A stretch of 64,000 nt of DNA from Saccharopolyspora endophytica (GTDB taxonomy: Bacteria > Actinomycetota > Actinomycetes > Mycobacteriales > Pseudonocardiaceae): assembly GCF_018070075.1 (NCBI RefSeq), contig NZ_JAGPXE010000003.1, forward strand, positions 605,138 through 669,137, read 5' to 3'. A model generated the notes under the pieces. That model saw only the letters and a list, made by a program, of their open reading frames with translations, was not told the DNA's origin and searched no databases. Below, in pieces: positions 37,957 to 48,657 of the stretch (its first letter is position 1; every line of letters starts with the position of its first letter). A program made the position numbers and the translations under genes.

Positions 37957-38000
37957 ACGTCGTGGCCCCCGGGCCGGTCTCGACCCGGGGACCACGACGT
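37957..38000 (-). terminator. Stem-loop after the 38-kb dehydrogenase
   Basis: ACGTCGTGG plus CCCCGGG pair with CCCGGGG plus CCACGACGT around a 10-nt loop, with one mismatch between the two helices. It starts 5 bp after the dehydrogenase stop. There is no U-tract. Confidence 0.75.
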
Positions 38001-38004
38001 GCCG

Positions 38005-39198
38005 TCACGGGATGCTCAGCAGCGCCTGCCCGCTCTCCTCGGCGACCCGGTTCTGCTCGGTCCGCCGCTCGGCCAGCATCAGCGCCGCGTCGCGCGGGGT
38101 GTGCCCCTCGGTGTCCCACGCCGCGAGCAGCAGCGGGATCTTGGCCAGCATCTCCTCGCGCAGCACCTGGAAGGACAGCACCGGATCGGCGTCCACCCTG
38201 CCCAGCAGCAGCCACCACGCCCACGCCGCGGCGCCGGCGTTGGCCACGAAGTCCGGGATCACCGGGATGCCGCGGGTCGCCAGCAGCTCCTCGGCCTCGG
38301 GCGTGACCGGGTTGTTGGCCGCCTCGACGATCACCCGCGCCGCCACGTCCGGCACCTGGTTGGTGCCGATGGCGAAGGAGACCGCGGCCGGGATCAGCAC
38401 GTCGACCTCCTGCGAGAGCACCGCCTCGCGCGGCAGCCGCTGGACGTCGGCCGGGACCTGGTCGCGGTCGATCTCGCCGAAGCGGTCGCGGGTCTCCAGC
38501 AGAGCCGGGACGTCCAAGCCGTCCGGGTGGTGGAGGGTTCCGGCCGCATCGGCGAGGGACACCACCTTCAGGCCCGCTTCGTGCAGGTAGAAGGCGGCGC
38601 CGCCGCCCATGGTGCCCACGCCCTGCACCGCGACGGTGGTCTCCTGCGCGGCCCAGTCGCGGGCGTGCACCACGCCCAGGCAGCACTGGGCGACGCCGTA
38701 GCCGCCGACCACGTCACCGAGCAGCAGGCCACCCGGCACCGGCGCGTTGAGCCCGGCCCGGACCCGGCGCAGCGTGCGCTCCGCGTCCGGCGCCCGGCGG
38801 ATCGCCGCGTGGTAGGACTGGTGCATTCCGAGCTCTTCGAAGGCCTCGTCGATCAGGTGCTGGGGCACGCCCAGGTCCTCGGCGGTCACCCAGTGCGCGT
38901 CCAGCCACGGGCGCATCGCCTGGAGGTAGCGCCGGAGCACTCCCTTGGCCTGCGGGTCCTTCGGGTCGCAGTCGATGCCGCCCTTGGCTCCGCCCACGGG
39001 CAGCTCGAACACCGCGGTCTTGCGGGCCATGCCGCGCGCCAGGTGCTCGACTTCCTCCATCGTGCAACCGGCACGCATCCGCGTCCCACCGGTGGCCAGA
39101 CCCGACACCAGGGTGTGCACGACCAGGAAGCCATTGCTTCCCGTCACCGGATCCGTCCAAGTCACCTTCATGAGCGGTTCGCCGCCGACGAGTCCCAT
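38005..39198 (-). CDS. Glu/Leu/Phe/Val dehydrogenase family protein
   Basis: NAD(P)-dependent amino-acid dehydrogenase of 397 residues. Substrate-domain motifs: 'SGLATGGTRMRAGCTMEEVEHLARGMARKTAV' region and the catalytic-Lys loop 'LPVGGAKGGIDCDP'; the nucleotide domain has 'VAVQGVGTMGGGAAFYLHEAG' and 'VDVLIPAAVSFAIG', then 'VEAANNPVTPEAEELL'. It reversibly deaminates an amino acid, most likely a branched-chain or aromatic one or glutamate. A perfect AAGGAGGT lies 8 nt before ATG 39198. Upstream are a promoter, a leader peptide rich in Leu/Ile and a long hairpin, so it is probably controlled by amino-acid supply. It is distinct in sequence from the second family member at 51387-52538. Confidence 0.93.
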   Translation of the reverse strand: MGLVGGEPLMKVTWTDPVTGSNGFLVVHTLVSGLATGGTRMRAGCTMEEVEHLARGMARKTAVFELPVGGAKGGIDCDPKDPQAKGVLRRYLQAMRPWLDAHWVTAEDLGVPQHLIDEAFEELGMHQSYHAAIRRAPDAERTLRRVRAGLNAPVPGGLLLGDVVGGYGVAQCCLGVVHARDWAAQETTVAVQGVGTMGGGAAFYLHEAGLKVVSLADAAGTLHHPDGLDVPALLETRDRFGEIDRDQVPADVQRLPREAVLSQEVDVLIPAAVSFAIGTNQVPDVAARVIVEAANNPVTPEAEELLATRGIPVIPDFVANAGAAAWAWWLLLGRVDADPVLSFQVLREEMLAKIPLLLAAWDTEGHTPRDAALMLAERRTEQNRVAEESGQALLSIP

Positions 39199-39243
39199 GG
39201 GCGAATACCTCCTTTCAGAGCGCATACGAGGCGGGGTAACTCA

Positions 39244-39300
39244 ATCGGGCTATGCCGACATAGGGCGGGATTACCGCCCTGGTTGTCGGAATAGCCCGAT
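39244..39300 (-). promoter_or_regulatory. 57-nt leader hairpin before the dehydrogenase
   Basis: On the minus strand ATCGGGCTATTCCGACA pairs with TGTCGGCATAGCCCGAT (one mismatch), enclosing an inner AGGGCGG/CCGCCCT stem with a 5-nt loop. Its first base is part of the TGA that ends the leader peptide, and it ends about 28 nt before the dehydrogenase Shine-Dalgarno. Confidence 0.8.
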
Positions 39301-39389
39301 CAGATATGTGCTAACTCGAAGAGTCCGATTGCGGGAAGAAGATCCACGGACCCGGCCGGACGCGGAAGTCGATTGATCTCGGTTCGCAT
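39300..39389 (-). CDS. Candidate leader peptide (29 codons) of the dehydrogenase
   Basis: Starts at ATG 39389 with GGGAGG 5 nt upstream, a stronger site than many real genes here, and about 25 nt from the predicted transcription start. It begins MRTEINRLPRPAGS and ends PAIGLFELAHI. Nine of 29 residues are branched-chain (Leu 5, Ile 3, Val 1), clustered towards the end, and one Leu is the rare TTA codon. Codons are far less GC-biased than the neighbours. The stop codon touches the leader hairpin, the classical layout for ribosome-dependent attenuation. No known family is recognised. Confidence 0.6.
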   Translation of the reverse strand: MRTEINRLPRPAGSVDLLPAIGLFELAHI

Positions 39390-39420
39390 GAGCACCTCCC
39401 GCGTTGGCCGGAATGGCTCG

Positions 39421-39450
39421 AAGCTAAGGCCGGGGAAGTGAGATTGTCAA
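39421..39450 (-). promoter_or_regulatory. Predicted promoter of the leader/dehydrogenase transcript
   Basis: On the minus strand a consensus -35 TTGACA (39445-39450) and a -10 TAGCTT (39421-39426) are separated by 18 bp. The -35 overlaps a GATTGT-CA-ACAATC inverted repeat at 39442-39455 that could be an operator. Confidence 0.6.
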
Positions 39451-39708
39451 CAATCGTCGGTTCGGACAACCGTTACGGCGTCGGAACGGGTGCATGACGG
39501 CAGGTAAAACGGCCCTATCCGGTTGGTGCGTAACGAGATCAACTCACCCGGCCCCGCCGGGGGCGCGTTGGTTCTAAGCTTCTGCGCGAAGGCCTCGTGA
39601 TGCCTTCACCGCCGCTTCGAAAACCGTCATTCCAGAAAAATCGGCGAGGCTCGGAGCAGGGGGAACGGCGTGCATCGACCACGCTGCACGACTGGAAGGA
39701 TGGGAGTC

Positions 39709-40530
39709 ATGAGTCAACCTGACCCGCCGGGATCGCTGGACGCGGCCACGCAGCAGCAGCTGATCCAGGAGATCGGCCGGGTGATCGTGCGCGCGCTGCC
39801 CCCCGGCTGGCAGGAGTCCACCACGGAGTACCGCGCGCTCGGCGATCACGTCGAGACGGTGTGCCGGCTGATCGCGCCCAACGGCAGCGCGATCCCGCTC
39901 GCCGCGCCTCCGGAGGTCTCCGACCTGTTCGGACGGCTGCGGTCCGGCATGCACCAGCCCGACCGGGGCACCTGGGTCAGCGCGGTCTACCGGCTGCAGC
40001 GCCCCGGGAGCTACGCCGTCGACTTCAACGGCGACAACGAGCCGGACTGGCAGACCCCTCCCCCGCCTTCGGCCTACGCCGAAGAGCTGCGCAGGCACCC
40101 CCGGCCGGCAGAGGCGACGCCGCAGTGGCTGGCCGCCGGGACCGCGCAACCGGAGCAGTCGAAGCCGTCGCTGCGCACCGCCGAGGTCTTCGACGACCGC
40201 GGCAACCCGATCACCGAGCGTGCCGAGATCGGCCGCGCGGAGGCCGAACGGGTGGCCGACTACCTGGAGAAGGCACCGGTCGTGCTGGCCGCGCGCAGCT
40301 ACGACAACGATCGCCTCGACGCGCAGCGCACGGCGTCGGTCCCGATGACCTTCCACACCGACGGCAGCTGGATCTGGCCGGGCGCGGTGGCCTACTACCT
40401 GCGCCAGCACGGGGTGGCCCCGGAGCCCGACCTGCTCAACCACATCAGAGCGCTCGGCTTCCAGCTCCCCGAGGTCACCGAGCCCCAGCGAGAGCTGGCC
40501 GTCTCGGTCATCACAGGCGAACGCCGCTAG
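39709..40530 (+). CDS. Two-part protein with DUF600/YezG-like N-terminus
   Basis: A 273-residue soluble protein. Residues about 10-120 ('LIQEIGRVIVRALPPGWQE', 'GMHQPDRGTWVSAVYRLQRPGSYAVDFNGDNEPDW' region, 'SAYAEELRRHPR') resemble the DUF600/YezG-EsaG fold used by immunity proteins and antitoxins of polymorphic toxins. After a Pro/Gln linker, residues about 145-265 form a second domain with 'AEVFDDRGNPI', 'KAPVVLAARSYDNDRLD', 'VPMTFHTDGSWIWPGAVAYYLRQHGVAPEP' region, which I recognise only as a recurrent actinobacterial module. AAGGA lies 8 nt before ATG 39709. No toxin gene is adjacent, so an immunity role is speculative. Confidence 0.7.
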   Translation: MSQPDPPGSLDAATQQQLIQEIGRVIVRALPPGWQESTTEYRALGDHVETVCRLIAPNGSAIPLAAPPEVSDLFGRLRSGMHQPDRGTWVSAVYRLQRPGSYAVDFNGDNEPDWQTPPPPSAYAEELRRHPRPAEATPQWLAAGTAQPEQSKPSLRTAEVFDDRGNPITERAEIGRAEAERVADYLEKAPVVLAARSYDNDRLDAQRTASVPMTFHTDGSWIWPGAVAYYLRQHGVAPEPDLLNHIRALGFQLPEVTEPQRELAVSVITGERR

Positions 40531-40648
40531 AGGCGCACTACCGGAGGCGGGACGGTGTCGGCCGTCCCGCCTCTTCGTCCCTTCAGACCGGACGATGTGG
40601 CCAGAACTGCTCGGTAACGGGACGCCCGCCGCCTGCGACAATCAGCTC

Positions 40649-42247
40649 ATGGCGGATGAGGTGGCGTTCGTGGGCGGCCCGGTGGCCACCATGGATGCCG
40701 CGCGCTCGTTCACCGACGCGGTGCTGGTGCGCGACGGCCGGATCGCGGCCGTCGGCGGCGAGGCCGTGCGCGAGAGGATCCGCCCCCGCACCGAGGTGGT
40801 GGAGCTGCGCGGCCGCCTCCTTCTGCCGGGCTTCCACGACGCCCACGTGCACCCGGTGTTCGGCGGCATGCTGCGGTTGCGCTGCGACCTGTCGCAGGCC
40901 ACCGACGCCGGCGACTGCCTGCGGCTGATCTCCGAGCACCTCACCGAGTTCCCGGACTCGCCGTGGCTGCTCGGCGGCGGCTGGGACATGGCCCAGTTCC
41001 CGGGCGGGACGCCGACCCGGCGCGCGCTGGACTCGGTGACCGGCGACCGACCCGCCTACCTGGTCAACCGCGACCACCACGGGGCGTGGGTCAACTCGGT
41101 GGCGCTGCGCCTGGCCGGCATCGACCGGCACACTCCCGATCCGCCGGACGGGCGCATCGAGCGCGATCCGGCCGGGCGTCCCGACGGCACCCTGCACGAG
41201 GGGGCCACCCGCCTGATGGAGCACGTGCTCCCGGCGGCCGGTTCCGAGCAGTACCTCGACGCCCTGGCAGCGGGGCAGCGCCACCTGCACGCGCGCGGCG
41301 TCACGTCCTGGCACGACGCCATCGTCGGCCGCTACCTCGGTTACGACGACCTGCTGTCGACCTACCTGCTCGCCGACGAGCGCGGGCTGCTGACCGGCAA
41401 GGTCCGCGGAGCGCTGTGGTGGGACCGCGATCGCGGCGTCGAGCAGATCCCGGACCTGCTGGAGCGCCGCAAGCGGGCGCGAGGGCGGCGGTTCCGCGCC
41501 GAGACGGTCAAGATCATGCAGGACGGGGTGTGCGAGAACGCCACCGCCGCGTTGCGGCTGCCCTACCTGGGCCCCGACGGTCGGGGGTTGTCCTTCGTGG
41601 GCCCGGAGGAGCTGGCGAAGGCGGTGCCGCAGCTGACCGCTGAGGGCTTCCAGCTGCACTTCCACGCCGTCGGCGACCGCGCGGTGCGCGACGCCCTGGA
41701 CGCCGTTGCCGGGAGCGGACCCGAGCTCCGCCACCAGATCGCCCACGTGCAGGTGGTGCACCCGGGTGACATCGCGCGGTTCCGGGAGCTCGGGGTGGCG
41801 GCGACGATCCAGCCCCGCTGGGCGGTCAACGACGCGGCGATGACCGAGCTGACGGTGCCCAAGCTCGGGCACACCCGGGCGTCCTGGCAGTACCCGTTCC
41901 GCTCGCTTCGGACCGCGGGGGCGGTGCTGGCGGCCGGCAGCGACTGGCCGGTGTCGGAGGCCGATCCGATGCTGGGCGTGCACGTGGCGGTCAACCGCCG
42001 CGAACCCGGTTCGGACGAGCCGCTGGGGCCGGAGGAGGCGCTGGACCTCGTCGACGCCCTGGCGGCCTACACGGTCGGCAGCGCGTGGGTGAACCACGTC
42101 GAGCAGCACACCGGTTCCGTCGAGGTCGGCAAGGCGGCCGATCTGGTGGTGCTGGACGCCGACCCGTTCGCGCTGCCGCCGGAGGAGATCGCCGGGTGCG
42201 GGGTGGATCTGACGGTGGTCGACGGGGAGTTCGTGCACCAGCGGTGA
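40649..42247 (+). CDS. Amidohydrolase family 3 (YtcJ-like) metal-dependent hydrolase
   Basis: TIM-barrel hydrolase of 532 residues. The metal-binding 'LLLPGFHDAHVHPV' is at about 53-66; 'NRDHHGAWVNSVAL', 'FRAETVKIMQDGVCENATA' (carboxylated-Lys position), 'GFQLHFHAVGDRAV', 'IAHVQVVHPGD' and 'LAAGSDWPVSEADPM' are the later metal and catalytic residues; 'ADLVVLDADPF' closes the beta-sandwich. The set matches the YtcJ/Amidohydro_3 group, whose known members act on exoenzyme-like amides or cyclic ureas; the substrate here is unknown. ATG 40649. A single gene between the DUF600-like protein and geosmin synthase. Confidence 0.9.
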   Translation: MADEVAFVGGPVATMDAARSFTDAVLVRDGRIAAVGGEAVRERIRPRTEVVELRGRLLLPGFHDAHVHPVFGGMLRLRCDLSQATDAGDCLRLISEHLTEFPDSPWLLGGGWDMAQFPGGTPTRRALDSVTGDRPAYLVNRDHHGAWVNSVALRLAGIDRHTPDPPDGRIERDPAGRPDGTLHEGATRLMEHVLPAAGSEQYLDALAAGQRHLHARGVTSWHDAIVGRYLGYDDLLSTYLLADERGLLTGKVRGALWWDRDRGVEQIPDLLERRKRARGRRFRAETVKIMQDGVCENATAALRLPYLGPDGRGLSFVGPEELAKAVPQLTAEGFQLHFHAVGDRAVRDALDAVAGSGPELRHQIAHVQVVHPGDIARFRELGVAATIQPRWAVNDAAMTELTVPKLGHTRASWQYPFRSLRTAGAVLAAGSDWPVSEADPMLGVHVAVNRREPGSDEPLGPEEALDLVDALAAYTVGSAWVNHVEQHTGSVEVGKAADLVVLDADPFALPPEEIAGCGVDLTVVDGEFVHQR

Positions 42248-42375
42248 ACTCGGCGCTGGGCCGGGCGGGCGATGTCGTTGCCCGATCGTGTGCCAACTCC
42301 GACGAGGCATTGGCGAGGACCCGGGTGACTGGTTCCGTCAGCTGGCGACGGTGCACACCTCTGGGAGGCCGCTGA

Positions 42376-45350
<2,975 letters not shown>

Positions 45351-45400
45351 CCATGACCTCCTCAACACCGTGTCCACCCAGGAAAGCACACCGAGCGCCT

Positions 45401-45634
45401 TCAATCGCGGACCCCGGCCCGCTTCGCCGCGGTCACCCGCAACCAGACCCGGGCGCGTTGCTGCAGGTCCTGGACGTCCTTCCACGACTGATCAACGGGG
45501 ATCACCTCGATGCGCAGGCCGTTGCCGTGGACGGGGCCCGTGTCACCTCGGAGCACGTCGATCGCCGGATCACCTCTCCCCCACCGGAAGGTGAACCCGC
45601 CGAGGTACAACCACTGGCACGGAATGCGGGTCAT
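45401..45634 (-). CDS. Small hypothetical protein, end of XRE cassette
   Basis: A 77-residue product starting MTRIPCQWLYLGGFTFRWG, with 'DTGPVHGNGLRIEVIPVDQSW' and a basic end. Its ATG is 3 bp after the stop of the preceding gene (TGAGCGATG), implying translational coupling. Codons are GC-biased. No family recognised. It is the last member of the cassette that includes the XRE regulator and DUF6879-like gene. Confidence 0.55.
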   Translation of the reverse strand: MTRIPCQWLYLGGFTFRWGRGDPAIDVLRGDTGPVHGNGLRIEVIPVDQSWKDVQDLQQRARVWLRVTAAKRAGVRD

Positions 45635-45637
45635 CGC

Positions 45638-45877
45638 TCACCGCCCGCAGCACGGACAGCCGCACGCCAGGAAGTGGTTCTCCGCGTGGAAGTCGACCGC
45701 GTCCTCGGCGATCTGATCCATGTCCGCGACTACCCGGAAGCACGTCGGTCCACCGACCGGGCACACCAACCAGCTGCGACCGTCGACGAGAACCGTTGTG
45801 CGCTCCTGCTTTTCGCATCCAACCGGCGACCTCGGGGGCTGTTCGGCACCGGGCCGCCCCTCGCTCAACATCACCAT
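45638..45877 (-). CDS. Small cysteine-containing hypothetical protein
   Basis: A 79-residue product starting MVMLSEGRPGAEQ. It has six cysteines, including 'VCPVGGPTCF' and the C-terminal 'LACGCPCCGR', suggesting a metal site. 'RVVADMDQIAEDAVDFHAENHF' lies between. There is no clear Shine-Dalgarno. It follows the XRE gene by 39 bp on the same strand and is coupled to the next small gene. Function unknown. Confidence 0.55.
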   Translation of the reverse strand: MVMLSEGRPGAEQPPRSPVGCEKQERTTVLVDGRSWLVCPVGGPTCFRVVADMDQIAEDAVDFHAENHFLACGCPCCGR

Positions 45878-45916
45878 GAAGCGAAATTTGACGCAGTGGA
45901 TAATGCGATTCCAGTT

Positions 45917-46771
45917 CTAGTCAGGACCTCGCATAAACTCGTCGGCCACCGAACTCAGGAGCCGCCGAGCATCATTTTCCGAAACGGCTCGCTCCCGAAA
46001 GTAGTCGAACACGTTCAAGTGATATGAGATATCGCGATAGTCCCGAAGCGCCACGCTTCCGGAGAAGATTTCGACGGTCACCAAACGCTCGTCGTAAACC
46101 ACGAAGATGTTCAGCGGACTGGCGCCAACCAGCTCTGAGCTGGGAACGATTGCCAGGTCGACGTTCGGCCTCTGCGATACCTCAGCCAAGTGCCTGAGCT
46201 GCTCGACCATGACCGCCGACGAAGCGCGCTTGATCCTGACCGCTTGTTCGGTCAGCAGGAAGTGGAACTGCCTGGACTCGTCATCCAGCACGCTCTGAGC
46301 ATCTAAGCGGGTCCTCACCGCGCGCTCGATGTCACGCGCGGGGTTTCCTTCGATGACCGGGGTTAGCGCTGCACGGGCGTAATCCGCTGTCTGGAGAAGA
46401 CCGGAAGGGATGGCGGGCAGGAAATGTCGAACCGACTTCGACGACTCGCAGAGCGCCTTGATTTCAGCTTGACGACGCCAGATGCCTTTGCGGGCTGACG
46501 CCCGCACCGAGACGTAATCGACGTTGGCAGCCCTGGCAACAGTCAGGATGTCCTGCTGCGCGTCCGGCGGCACGTCCAGCGCCTTCATGAGCCGCTCGAC
46601 ATCGGAGACGCTGGGTAACGACCTGCCGGATTCGATCCGACTGATCTTGGACTGCGACATCGCAGCCCGAGCGGCCAGCCTCTCCCCCGAGAGGCCGGCT
46701 GCCTTCCGTAACTGCTTCAGCGTGTCCGCCAGATCCCGGCGGCCACGTCGCTCATCGTCAGGTTCGAGCAT
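45917..46771 (-). CDS. XRE-family regulator with DUF5753-type C-terminus
   Basis: A 284-residue helix-turn-helix protein: the DNA-binding domain at about 8-65 ('LADTLKQLRKAAGLSGERLAARAAMSQSKISRIESGRS' region) is followed by 'DYVSVRASARKGIWRRQAEIKAL' and a C-terminal 'LLQTADYARAALTPVI', 'HFLLTEQAVRIK', 'LAIVPSSELVGASPLNIFVVYDERLVTVE' region characteristic of the DUF5753 regulators that pair with small partner genes in actinomycetes (WhiJ-like). ATG 46771 overlaps the DUF6879-like gene by 14 bp, so it is the third gene of the cassette. Third-position GC is visibly lower than in neighbouring genes, hinting at transfer. Confidence 0.88.
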   Translation of the reverse strand: MLEPDDERRGRRDLADTLKQLRKAAGLSGERLAARAAMSQSKISRIESGRSLPSVSDVERLMKALDVPPDAQQDILTVARAANVDYVSVRASARKGIWRRQAEIKALCESSKSVRHFLPAIPSGLLQTADYARAALTPVIEGNPARDIERAVRTRLDAQSVLDDESRQFHFLLTEQAVRIKRASSAVMVEQLRHLAEVSQRPNVDLAIVPSSELVGASPLNIFVVYDERLVTVEIFSGSVALRDYRDISYHLNVFDYFRERAVSENDARRLLSSVADEFMRGPD

Positions 46772-47267
46772 CAAACTCACTGAAAGGCATTGCGTGAGCA
46801 AGTGCCGTATCCCGCCACTTTCGGTACTGCAGCAGGTCTGGATCTTCCAGCTGTTCCACGTTGATCATAGTGCCATCTTCTTCAAAGTTGAGATGGACAA
46901 CCGTCGCGTCATCGAAGAGCCAGAAGTCCTGGTTCGGCAAGTCCAGGTCGAGCTCGGTCATGTCGAGGATGCGGATGTCTTCCCCCGCCTCGATGTTGCC
47001 TGGGATTCCCCAGTCGAGTTGATACTGCTGGTAAACCGTCAGCGGACGGCGCACGACGCGGACGCGACCCAGGGTCTTCCCAGCCCCTAGGTAGCCCCTG
47101 ACTCGCTCGTGCCACGCAGAGTTGTGGCCCTCGGGTTTGGGTTCCCCCGCCTTCCAGAGGGCGAAGCCACTGTTCTCCCTGGGAATTGCATAGGTCGGCT
47201 GGCACTCGAACCGCCATGCGGTGCGTTCGCAGTCCTCAAAGCTCTGCAGCAGGTCGGAAAGGATCAC
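46758..47267 (-). CDS. DUF6879-like protein of the XRE cassette
   Basis: A 169-residue acidic soluble protein. It contains 'FEDCERTAWRFECQPTYAIPREN', 'RPLTVYQQYQLDWGIPGNIEAGEDIRILD' region and 'QDFWLFDDATVVHLNFEEDG', the pattern of the DUF6879 family that travels with DUF5753 XRE regulators. GTG 47267 overlaps the previous gene's TGA (GTGA). No catalytic motif is recognised; such proteins are thought of as partner proteins of the regulator, which is inference. Lower GC than the flanks, with AT-rich codons such as TTT and GAA used freely. Confidence 0.75.
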   Translation of the reverse strand: MILSDLLQSFEDCERTAWRFECQPTYAIPRENSGFALWKAGEPKPEGHNSAWHERVRGYLGAGKTLGRVRVVRRPLTVYQQYQLDWGIPGNIEAGEDIRILDMTELDLDLPNQDFWLFDDATVVHLNFEEDGTMINVEQLEDPDLLQYRKWRDTALAHAMPFSEFDART

Positions 47268-47464
47268 TTCTTGACTCCTTGGAGTGCTTCAACCGACGCG
47301 AGGACGATTTCCGGAGGAATTTCGACGGCCGCCTCTCCCTTCCCGAGGTCAAGGCCATCGGCAGAGTGCACCGGAAACCCCTGCACCACTGCCGTTCCCG
47401 CATCAGAGACGTACACAGCCGGACAGTTGTCATTCTCGCATCCTGAAACCTTGGATAGCTTCAT
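47264..47464 (-). CDS. Small C-x4-CP protein opening the XRE cassette
   Basis: A 66-residue product MKLSKVSGCENDNCPAVYVS... with the pair Cys9/Cys14 followed by Pro-Ala-Val-Tyr, then 'DAGTAVVQGFPVH' and 'AAVEIPPEIVLASVE'. The same C-x4-CPxxY opening with a 'GTxVVQG' strand recurs in small genes before DUF6879 genes. ATG 47464 is preceded by GGAG two bases away, an unusual spacing. It is the first gene and overlaps the next by 4 bp. Confidence 0.65.
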   Translation of the reverse strand: MKLSKVSGCENDNCPAVYVSDAGTAVVQGFPVHSADGLDLGKGEAAVEIPPEIVLASVEALQGVKK

Positions 47465-47564
47465 GGCTCCATGATTCGACCAGCTGAAGCGATTGATCAA
47501 GCTCCAGGACGTTTTATGCACGATGTTGGGTAAGCCATCACCCGCATGAGCCACGCGGGACACC

Positions 47565-48521
47565 TCAGAGCAGGCGCAGGACTGCGAGGGCTGCTGCTGC
47601 GTCTTGGACTCCGATGCCGACGCTGTTGTAGAAGATGAGGTCCTCGGCGGACTTTCGGCCCGGGGCTTGGGCGGTGAGGATCGCGCCGAGCGGGGTCAGG
47701 GCGTCCCGGTCGAGGTCGCCGGTGTCGAGGGCCGCCATGATCGGGCCCGCGTGGTGGGTGGCCGTGGCGACGTCGTCCACGACGACCCTGTCCGCTGCGC
47801 GCAGGAGATCGCCGTCGACCTCTCGCCGGTGGGGCTCGAAGCTCCCGACGCTCACCACGGTGACGCCTGGGGCGAGGTCGGCGGTCGCGACCACCGGGTC
47901 GGAGCTCAGGGTGCAGGCGACCACCATCGCCGCGTCGCGGACCGCGTCGGCCGGGGTGCCTGCCGCTCGGACGTCGAGCCCGAGCTCGGCGGCGAGCTCA
48001 GCGGCGGTCGACTCGCGGCGGGCCGCGTCGCGGCTGTGGATGCGGATCTCGGCGAGCGGGCGGACGCGGGAGACGGCCCGGACGTGCGCTCGGGCCTGGA
48101 CGCCGGATCCGATCACCGCCAGCACGTCCGCGTCGGCGGGTGCCAGGGCGTCGAGGGCGACCGCGCTGCCCGCGGCGGTGCGGATCTCGGTGAGGGTCGT
48201 GCCCGACATGGTCGCGGTGAGCGCACCGGTCTCCGCGTCGAGCACCAGGACCGTGGCGTTGATCGACGCCAGGCCACGATTGGCGTTGCCGGGGTTGACC
48301 GAGACGAGCTTGGCCACCGGACCGTGCCGGGGCGAGAGCCGGCTCAGGTACGACAGGGCCGTGTCCTCGCCCGTGCGGATCGCTGTTTTCGCAGCTTGTT
48401 GCGCCTCTCCCCTGCCAAGGGACTCGAAGGCCAGGCGTTGCGAGGCGATCGCCGCGTCGTAGTCGAGGGAGGCGGCCACGTCCGCGTCGCTGAGGAGGTC
48501 CATGCGCACCGACGTTGGCAC
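47565..48521 (-). CDS. Ornithine cyclodeaminase/mu-crystallin family protein
   Basis: NAD(P)-binding protein of 318 residues. 'VAKLVSVNPGNANRGLASINATVLVLDAETG' region and 'GTTLTEIRTAAGSAVALDAL' are the substrate-domain markers, and 'VLAVIGSGVQARAHVRAV' the Rossmann loop; 'VVACTLSSDPVV' follows. Members are ornithine cyclodeaminases, alanine dehydrogenases or cyclic ketimine reductases (Delta1-piperideine-2-carboxylate to pipecolate). Divergent from the ALDH operon by 137 bp, whose enzymes fit pipecolate breakdown, a ketimine-reductase role is favoured but unproven. GTG 48521 is used; ATG 48503 is possible. No strong ribosome site is seen for either. Confidence 0.85.
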   Translation of the reverse strand: MPTSVRMDLLSDADVAASLDYDAAIASQRLAFESLGRGEAQQAAKTAIRTGEDTALSYLSRLSPRHGPVAKLVSVNPGNANRGLASINATVLVLDAETGALTATMSGTTLTEIRTAAGSAVALDALAPADADVLAVIGSGVQARAHVRAVSRVRPLAEIRIHSRDAARRESTAAELAAELGLDVRAAGTPADAVRDAAMVVACTLSSDPVVATADLAPGVTVVSVGSFEPHRREVDGDLLRAADRVVVDDVATATHHAGPIMAALDTGDLDRDALTPLGAILTAQAPGRKSAEDLIFYNSVGIGVQDAAAALAVLRLL

Positions 48522-48657
48522 ATCCGTTCGCCCATCGGAAGGCAGCCCCAGCGACGCTGGGTCTCAGCGCGACAAGAAATCACTCTTCTGATTCTCAACA
48601 GAGCGCGCTCCGCCGTTCTACGGTGATCTCAGCGTGGTCCCGAGCAGGAAGAGGTGC

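Noticed and set aside
45353..46027. 224-codon plus-strand frame over the XRE cassette
   Set aside because: Antisense to three coupled minus-strand genes; no recognisable domain.
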